This document shows, one piece after another, positions 59,659 to 64,000 of a DNA stretch of 64,000 nt. Under the pieces are notes generated by a model that was not told the DNA's origin, did no database searches, and saw only the letters and a list, made by a program, of their open reading frames with translations. This DNA is from Microbacterium sp. oral taxon 186 str. F0373 (lineage in GTDB: Bacteria; Actinomycetota; Actinomycetes; Actinomycetales; Microbacteriaceae), in contig NZ_KE150457.1 in NCBI RefSeq assembly GCF_000411455.1, forward strand, positions 246,401-310,400. Reading direction: 5' to 3'. The position numbers were made by a program, and so were the translations under genes. The first letter of the stretch is position 1; every line of letters starts with the position of its first letter.

Positions 59659-61334
59659 GCGGCGCGGATGCCGCCGGGACGATGCTCGATGCGGCGCGCG
59701 CCTGGCTCGCGCAGGATCCCGATGAGCTGACACGCGCGGAGCTGACCGCCATCGTGGATGCCGCAGCGGACGGCGATGAGGCGGCATCCGCCGAGCTCGC
59801 CGACCGTTTCGGCGCCCGCCTGCAGTTCGGCACCGCGGGTCTGCGCGGACGCCTCGGAGCGGGCAGCAACCGCATGAACCGGGTGCTGGTGTCTCAGGCC
59901 GCCGCGGGCTTCGCCGCCTATCTGCGTGAAAAGGCGGCGCCGGGAACGACGCCGCTCGTGGTCGTCGGCTACGACGGCCGCCGCAACTCGGACGTGTTCG
60001 CCCGCGACTCGGCGGAGCTGTTCGCCGGCGCGGGCCTGCGCGCGGTGCTGCTTCCGCGGATGCTCCCCACCCCGGTGTTGGCCTTCGCGGTGCGCCATCT
60101 CGACGCCGCCGCTGGCGTCATGGTGACGGCGTCGCACAACCCGCCGGACGACAACGGCTACAAGGTGTACCTCGGCGGCGCCGATGCCGGGTCGCAGATC
60201 GTCTCCCCCGCCGACGCCGAGATCGCGGCGCACATCGACCGCGTCGCGGCAACCTCGCTCGTTCCGGATCTCGCTCGCGCCGCGTACGAGATCGCCGACG
60301 AGTCCTTGATCTCCGCCTACGTCGCCGCTACCGCGGCCGTCGCCCCCGCCACCGCGGGCGCGGCCGGCATGAACTGGGTGTACACAGCCATGCACGGCGT
60401 GGGCTCCGAGACCCTGCACGCGATCCTCGACCTCGCCGGCTACCCCCGACCCCGCGTCGTGGAGGCGCAGATCGCGCCCGACGGACGCTTCCCGACCGTG
60501 GCCTTCCCCAATCCGGAGGAGCCGGGGGCGATGGATCTCGCGTTCGAGACGGCTCGCGCGGTCGGTGCCGACTTCGTGATCGCCAACGACCCCGACGCCG
60601 ATCGACTGGCCGTCGCCCTGCCAGATGAGACCGCCCCCGGCGGCTGGCGCCGCCTGACCGGAAACGAGATCGGGCTGCTACTGGGCTGGCGTGCCGCGGC
60701 GCGGGCCGGAGAACGGGGTGAGACGGGGTCGCTGGCCTGCTCGTTGGTGTCCTCCCCGGGCCTGCAGACTGTCGCCGAGCACTACGGGCTCGACTTCCAC
60801 GCGACGCTGACGGGCTTCAAGTGGATCTCGCGCGCGCCCGGCATCCTGTACGGCTTCGAGGAGGCCCTCGGGTACCTGGTCAACCCGGAGACGGTGCGCG
60901 ACAAGGACGGCATCTCCGCCGCCGTGGCGATTCTCGGAATGATCGCCGACGCGCGTGAGCGCGGTGAGAGCCTCGCCGATCTGCTGCGGGGGTTCCAGGA
61001 GACGTTCGGCTTCCTCGCATCGGGTCAGGTCTCGCTGCGCGTCGACGACCTGTCGGTGATCGGGCGCATCATGTCGGCGCTCCGCCAGGCTCCGCCCGCT
61101 CGGGTGGGCGCGGTCGCGGTGACCGGCATCGACGACCTTCTCACCGGCGCCGGCGGCGTGCCGGCCAGCGACGTCCTGCGGCTGTGGCTGGAGGACGGGT
61201 CGCGTCTGATCGTGCGCCCGAGCGGCACCGAGCCCAAGCTCAAGGCGTACCTGGACGTGCGCGGCACCTCGGCCGCAGACGCGCAGGAACGGCTCGCCGC
61301 CCTGGATGCCGCCACCCGCACCCTCCTCCTCTGA
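59655..61334 (+). CDS. Phospho-sugar mutase (phosphoglucomutase/phosphomannomutase/phosphopentomutase)
   Basis: A 559-residue alpha-D-phosphohexomutase. The phosphoserine loop is VTASHNPPDDNGYKVY with Ser160, the metal loop IANDPDADRLAVALP, the sugar-binding loop GILYGFEEALGYL, and the phosphate loop LIVRPSGTEPKLKAYLDV. The FGTAGLRGRLGAGSNRMN block near residue 58 is typical of the longer PgcA/PmmB-type enzymes. The start is GTG at 59655, overlapping the phosphorylase stop by 4 bases. Coupling to a nucleoside phosphorylase suggests pentose-1-phosphate as one substrate. It may also supply sugar-1-phosphates to envelope synthesis. Confidence 0.88.
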   Translation: MSGADAAGTMLDAARAWLAQDPDELTRAELTAIVDAAADGDEAASAELADRFGARLQFGTAGLRGRLGAGSNRMNRVLVSQAAAGFAAYLREKAAPGTTPLVVVGYDGRRNSDVFARDSAELFAGAGLRAVLLPRMLPTPVLAFAVRHLDAAAGVMVTASHNPPDDNGYKVYLGGADAGSQIVSPADAEIAAHIDRVAATSLVPDLARAAYEIADESLISAYVAATAAVAPATAGAAGMNWVYTAMHGVGSETLHAILDLAGYPRPRVVEAQIAPDGRFPTVAFPNPEEPGAMDLAFETARAVGADFVIANDPDADRLAVALPDETAPGGWRRLTGNEIGLLLGWRAAARAGERGETGSLACSLVSSPGLQTVAEHYGLDFHATLTGFKWISRAPGILYGFEEALGYLVNPETVRDKDGISAAVAILGMIADARERGESLADLLRGFQETFGFLASGQVSLRVDDLSVIGRIMSALRQAPPARVGAVAVTGIDDLLTGAGGVPASDVLRLWLEDGSRLIVRPSGTEPKLKAYLDVRGTSAADAQERLAALDAATRTLLL

Positions 61335-61355
61335 CCCCCCTCGCCTCTCACCCCG

Positions 61356-61435
61356 CCGAGTCGCCACGTTTCGACCGAGCCGCCACGAAGCTGCGCGGCG
61401 AATCGTGGCGGCTCGGTCGCATGATGGCGGCTCGG
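61356..61435. repeat. Nested inverted repeat with four copies of GAGCCGCCACGA-type motif
   Basis: Perfect 17-base arms (61372-61388 and 61403-61419) enclose a 14-base loop. Outside them, imperfect arms (61356-61367 and 61424-61435) carry the same CCGAGCCGCCA motif in mirrored order. The four motif copies, two in each direction, fill the 80 bases between a mutase gene and an acetyltransferase gene. It can act as a terminator but looks like a mobile or dispersed palindromic element. Confidence 0.65.
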
Positions 61436-61457
61436 GGAAGGGGAAAGAGCACGCGGA

Positions 61458-61463
61458 TAGGGT
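61458..61463 (+). promoter_or_regulatory. -10 box of GNAT gene, leaderless
   Basis: TAGGGT, exactly 6 bases before the GTG at 61470. Confidence 0.6.
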
Positions 61464-61469
61464 GGGGGC

Positions 61470-62036
61470 GTGCTGCTGACCGATCCTGTCGTCCTCGAGA
61501 ACGAGCATGTGCGGCTGGAGCCGCTGCGGGCGGACCACGCCGGCGAGCTGCAACGTGCCCGCGAGGGGCTGCAGTACGCCTGGTACACCTCGGTTCCGTC
61601 AGACGCGAGCGCAGACATCATCCACCGGCTCGCCGAACGCGACGGCGGGCGCATGAACCCGTTCGCCGTCGTGGTCGGCGGCGTGGCCGTGGGGATGACG
61701 ACGTTCTGCACCATCGACCTGGACAGTCCGCGGGTGGAGATCGGCTACACGTGGTTGTCGCCGACGGTGCAGCGCACCGGTGTGAACACGGCCGCCAAGC
61801 TCCTGCTGCTGGGGCACGCGTTCGAGCAGTGCCACGTGATCGCGGTGCAGTTCTGCACGCACTGGCACAACCGTCAGTCGCGGGCCGCGATCGAGCGCCT
61901 CGGCGCAAAGCAGGACGGCGTGCTCCGCAACCATCGGGTCGGCCCCGACGGCACGCTGCGCGACACCGTCGTGTACTCGATCCTCCCGCACGAGTGGCCG
62001 ACGGTGAAGCAGGGCCTGCGGGCCCGGCTGCGCTGA
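61470..62036 (+). CDS. GNAT-family N-acetyltransferase (RimJ/RimL type)
   Basis: A 188-residue acetyltransferase. LLTDPVVLENEHVRLEPLRADHAGEL in outline is the usual N-terminus of RimJ/RimL-like GNATs. VEIGYTWLSPTVQRTGVNTA is the acetyl-CoA-binding motif A (RTGVNTAAK in place of R/QxxGxG/A), and NRQSRAAIERLGAKQDGVLRNH follows. The acceptor is unknown. The start is GTG at 61470, placed by its leaderless promoter. It converges on the PRD regulator gene. Confidence 0.85.
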   Translation: MLLTDPVVLENEHVRLEPLRADHAGELQRAREGLQYAWYTSVPSDASADIIHRLAERDGGRMNPFAVVVGGVAVGMTTFCTIDLDSPRVEIGYTWLSPTVQRTGVNTAAKLLLLGHAFEQCHVIAVQFCTHWHNRQSRAAIERLGAKQDGVLRNHRVGPDGTLRDTVVYSILPHEWPTVKQGLRARLR

Positions 62037-62069
62037 GCGGATACCGTGTGCGGCGTGGCTCCGGTTGCC

Positions 62070-63995
62070 TCAGCCGTCGACGACGGCCACGAGTTCGTCG
62101 AGGAAGGGTCCGAAAGACGTGCCGCGGCGGACGATCCGCTGCACGCTGTCGCGTTCGCTGAACACTTCGACCAGCTGCTCGAACACCGTCTGGAACGCTT
62201 CGCGATCGCTCTCGGAGAAGGCCACCATCGCGATCACCTGCACGCGCCCTTCGCCCCAGGCCATGGACGGGTCGGCGATGCCCACGGCGATCGCCGTGCG
62301 CGCCGCGGTCATCCCGATCGCGTGGGGCACCGCGAGCGCGTCGGTGAAGGCGGTCGATGACAGCCGTTCGCGCTCGAGCGTGCGCTGGACGTACCCCTCA
62401 TCGATGACGCCCAGCGCGACGAGTCGGGCTCCGAGGTCGCGGATGACGCTCTCCTCGTCGGCATCCGCGGCAACGCGCCCGATGAAGGCGTCGGCGGAGA
62501 AGTAGCGGCCGAGCTCATCGCGCAGTCGCGCCAAGCGGCGCGCACGGCGCACGCGTCCGGCCGCCGCCTGCACCCGCTCGATGTCGCTCTCCGTGAGGAA
62601 GGGCTGGATGCGCACGATGCCGTCACCGGTGAAGGGCGGGTCGATCGTCGTGAGGATCAGATCGGTCTCGATCGCCCGCCAGTCGGGGTCGGCCCGTGTG
62701 TCGACGCCGACGACGTCGACCGCCTGTCCGAGCGAGCGGTCCACGCTCGATCGCAGCAGTTCATGCAGTTCGTAGTACCCGGGGCACACGATCGTCGCGG
62801 TCAACACCGTGCCGGCGTGACGGCTCCGTTCCAGCTGGCCGCCGACGTGCATCGCGATGTAGGCGATCTCGTCGTCCAGGAGCGGGATGCCGAGAAGCCC
62901 CCGCAGCCCGTCGGCGATGAACACCGCGACCTCGAAGATCATCGGGTAGGTCGCCTTCAGCGAGCGGGTGAGGGGGTTGCGCGACCACGCCTGCTCCTGT
63001 GCGCGCAGCCGCAGGTTCTGCACGTGGAGGGCGAGACGCAGCACGAAATCCTCGTGCTCGATATCGACGAGGAACTCGGATGCCGCACGGTGCACGACGT
63101 CGCGCACCGCCGCCTCGACCTCGGGCTGCAGACCCGCTCGTGTCACCGACGCGGCCTCACCGGGACCGGGCGCGACGACGCGGCCGAGGACGAGCGCGGA
63201 GAGGTGGCGCCGGTCGCCCGCCCCCAGGCGAACCCCCAGATGGCGCTCACAGAGCGTGTCCAGCAGCGTCCCCACCTGCTCCTGAGCGGGCGTCGTGCTC
63301 TCCAGCGCCGTCGTCTCCAGCGCACGGTCGTGGGCGACGCGGTCGGCGGTGATGGCGACGTGCATCATCACATCGCCGATACCGAACTCGTTGACGAAGT
63401 AGCCGAGCTCGCGCAGACCCGAAACGAGATCGGCTTTGAACGGGCCGAAGACCGCTTCGCCGATCGATCCCGCGCCGAGGCTGCGCCGGAGGGCATCGAG
63501 GTCGAACGCGCCGTCGTCCGTCTCGTCGTGGGCAAGCCGGCTCAGCAGGCGACGCTGTGCCATCTCCGTGCCCTTCAGCCGCGCGCGCGATCCGCTGCGC
63601 TCCAGCGTGAGCTCGGTGTCGCCCAGCAGCGCACGGACCCGGCCCAGGTCTCCCTCGAGGGTCGCCGGACTGACATGGAAGTCCTCGGCGGTCTCGAAGA
63701 CGTCGATGCCCTCGCGGCCCGACAGCAGTCGACGCACGAGCCGGTGCACGCGCTCCCGCGGCGTCGCGGCATCCGCTCCGGCGCGCAGCGCTGCGGGCGC
63801 ATCCGCACCCGCGCGATACCCGAGCGGACCGGACTCCACGACGACGCCCCGCGGCACGCGGGCGTTGAGCGCGGTGACGTAGCTGCGGATGCTGCGCGGC
63901 GTCACTCCGACGATGTCGGCGAGCTCGGCGGCCGTAAGCCAGTCATCCTCGCGCGCGAGCAGAGCGATGACCCGGTCCTGGCGCGCTCTGCTCAT
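62070..63995 (-). CDS. PRD-domain transcriptional regulator with PTS EIIB-like and EIIA domains
   Basis: A 641-residue regulator of the BglG/MtlR family. The N-terminal HTH (DDWLTAAELADIVGVTPRSIRSYV) is followed by a second helical domain. Two PTS regulation domains come next (about 175-285 and 290-400, the second with DDEIAYIAMHVGGQLER). An EIIB-like segment with Cys in TIVCPGYYELHELL and a C-terminal EIIA type-2 domain with the phospho-His in ALAVPHAIGM complete it. It has DNA-binding HTHs, so it is an activator of a PTS sugar operon rather than an RNA antiterminator. The sugar genes would lie beyond the right edge; none are in the window. The ATG is at 63995. Confidence 0.88.
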   Translation of the reverse strand: MSRARQDRVIALLAREDDWLTAAELADIVGVTPRSIRSYVTALNARVPRGVVVESGPLGYRAGADAPAALRAGADAATPRERVHRLVRRLLSGREGIDVFETAEDFHVSPATLEGDLGRVRALLGDTELTLERSGSRARLKGTEMAQRRLLSRLAHDETDDGAFDLDALRRSLGAGSIGEAVFGPFKADLVSGLRELGYFVNEFGIGDVMMHVAITADRVAHDRALETTALESTTPAQEQVGTLLDTLCERHLGVRLGAGDRRHLSALVLGRVVAPGPGEAASVTRAGLQPEVEAAVRDVVHRAASEFLVDIEHEDFVLRLALHVQNLRLRAQEQAWSRNPLTRSLKATYPMIFEVAVFIADGLRGLLGIPLLDDEIAYIAMHVGGQLERSRHAGTVLTATIVCPGYYELHELLRSSVDRSLGQAVDVVGVDTRADPDWRAIETDLILTTIDPPFTGDGIVRIQPFLTESDIERVQAAAGRVRRARRLARLRDELGRYFSADAFIGRVAADADEESVIRDLGARLVALGVIDEGYVQRTLERERLSSTAFTDALAVPHAIGMTAARTAIAVGIADPSMAWGEGRVQVIAMVAFSESDREAFQTVFEQLVEVFSERDSVQRIVRRGTSFGPFLDELVAVVDG

Positions 63996-64000
63996 ATCCA

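Overview
The window is high-GC DNA (roughly 70 % G+C by eye), densely coded on both strands. It comes from an actinobacterium, most likely a member of the Microbacteriaceae (Microbacterium-like). Supporting markers are MtrA/MtrB/LpqB, a WhiB2-type iron-sulfur regulator, DUF3499, an AccA/AccD/AccE acyl-CoA carboxylase, a fused RmlC-RmlD protein, and many TANNNT -10 boxes placed 6-7 bases before start codons (leaderless transcripts). I see no rRNA, tRNA, CRISPR array, transposase or phage gene. No gap between genes exceeds about 250 bases.

Layout. 1-15.6 kb is core genome: start of a ComF-like gene, mtrA-mtrB-lpqB, katG with its Fur-type regulator, ahcY, DUF3499, a degenerate zincin, a DUF5719 secreted protein plus a large membrane glycosyltransferase, whiB and manA. 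15.6-42.7 kb is a cell-envelope polysaccharide region: an O-antigen-ligase/polymerase-like protein, about seven glycosyltransferases, a flippase, DUF2304 and DUF2142 membrane proteins, a methyltransferase, UDP-galactopyranose mutase with a GlfT2-like galactofuranosyltransferase, a Wzm/Wzt-type ABC exporter, two tandem rhamnan-synthesis (RgpF-like) proteins, and the dTDP-L-rhamnose genes rmlA, rmlB and rmlCD. It ends with a large secreted repeat protein and another glycosyltransferase. 42.7-64 kb is core again: an LCP wall-polymer ligase, purE, purK, a PH-domain protein, birA, accD-accE, a membrane two-component system, a TrmA/RlmD-type RNA methyltransferase, maf, accA with a small lipoprotein, an LpdA-like quinone reductase, purine nucleoside phosphorylase with a phosphohexomutase, a GNAT acetyltransferase and a PRD/EIIA regulator.

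How it fits together. The rml genes make dTDP-rhamnose and glf makes UDP-galactofuranose. The RgpF-like and GlfT-like transferases would assemble a rhamnose/galactofuranose polymer, Wzm-Wzt would export it, and the LCP protein would attach wall polymer to peptidoglycan. A second export route (flippase plus ligase/polymerase) sits 5' of this set. BirA biotinylates the AccA carrier domain, and AccA, AccD and AccE form the acyl-CoA carboxylase. The flanking core gene order recalls the Mycobacterium tuberculosis Rv3244c-Rv3308 block, with the polysaccharide genes lying between the two halves. The middle of the polysaccharide region (about 18.2-35.3 kb) is lower in G+C and poor in a heptamer that is abundant elsewhere, which points to lateral acquisition or replacement.
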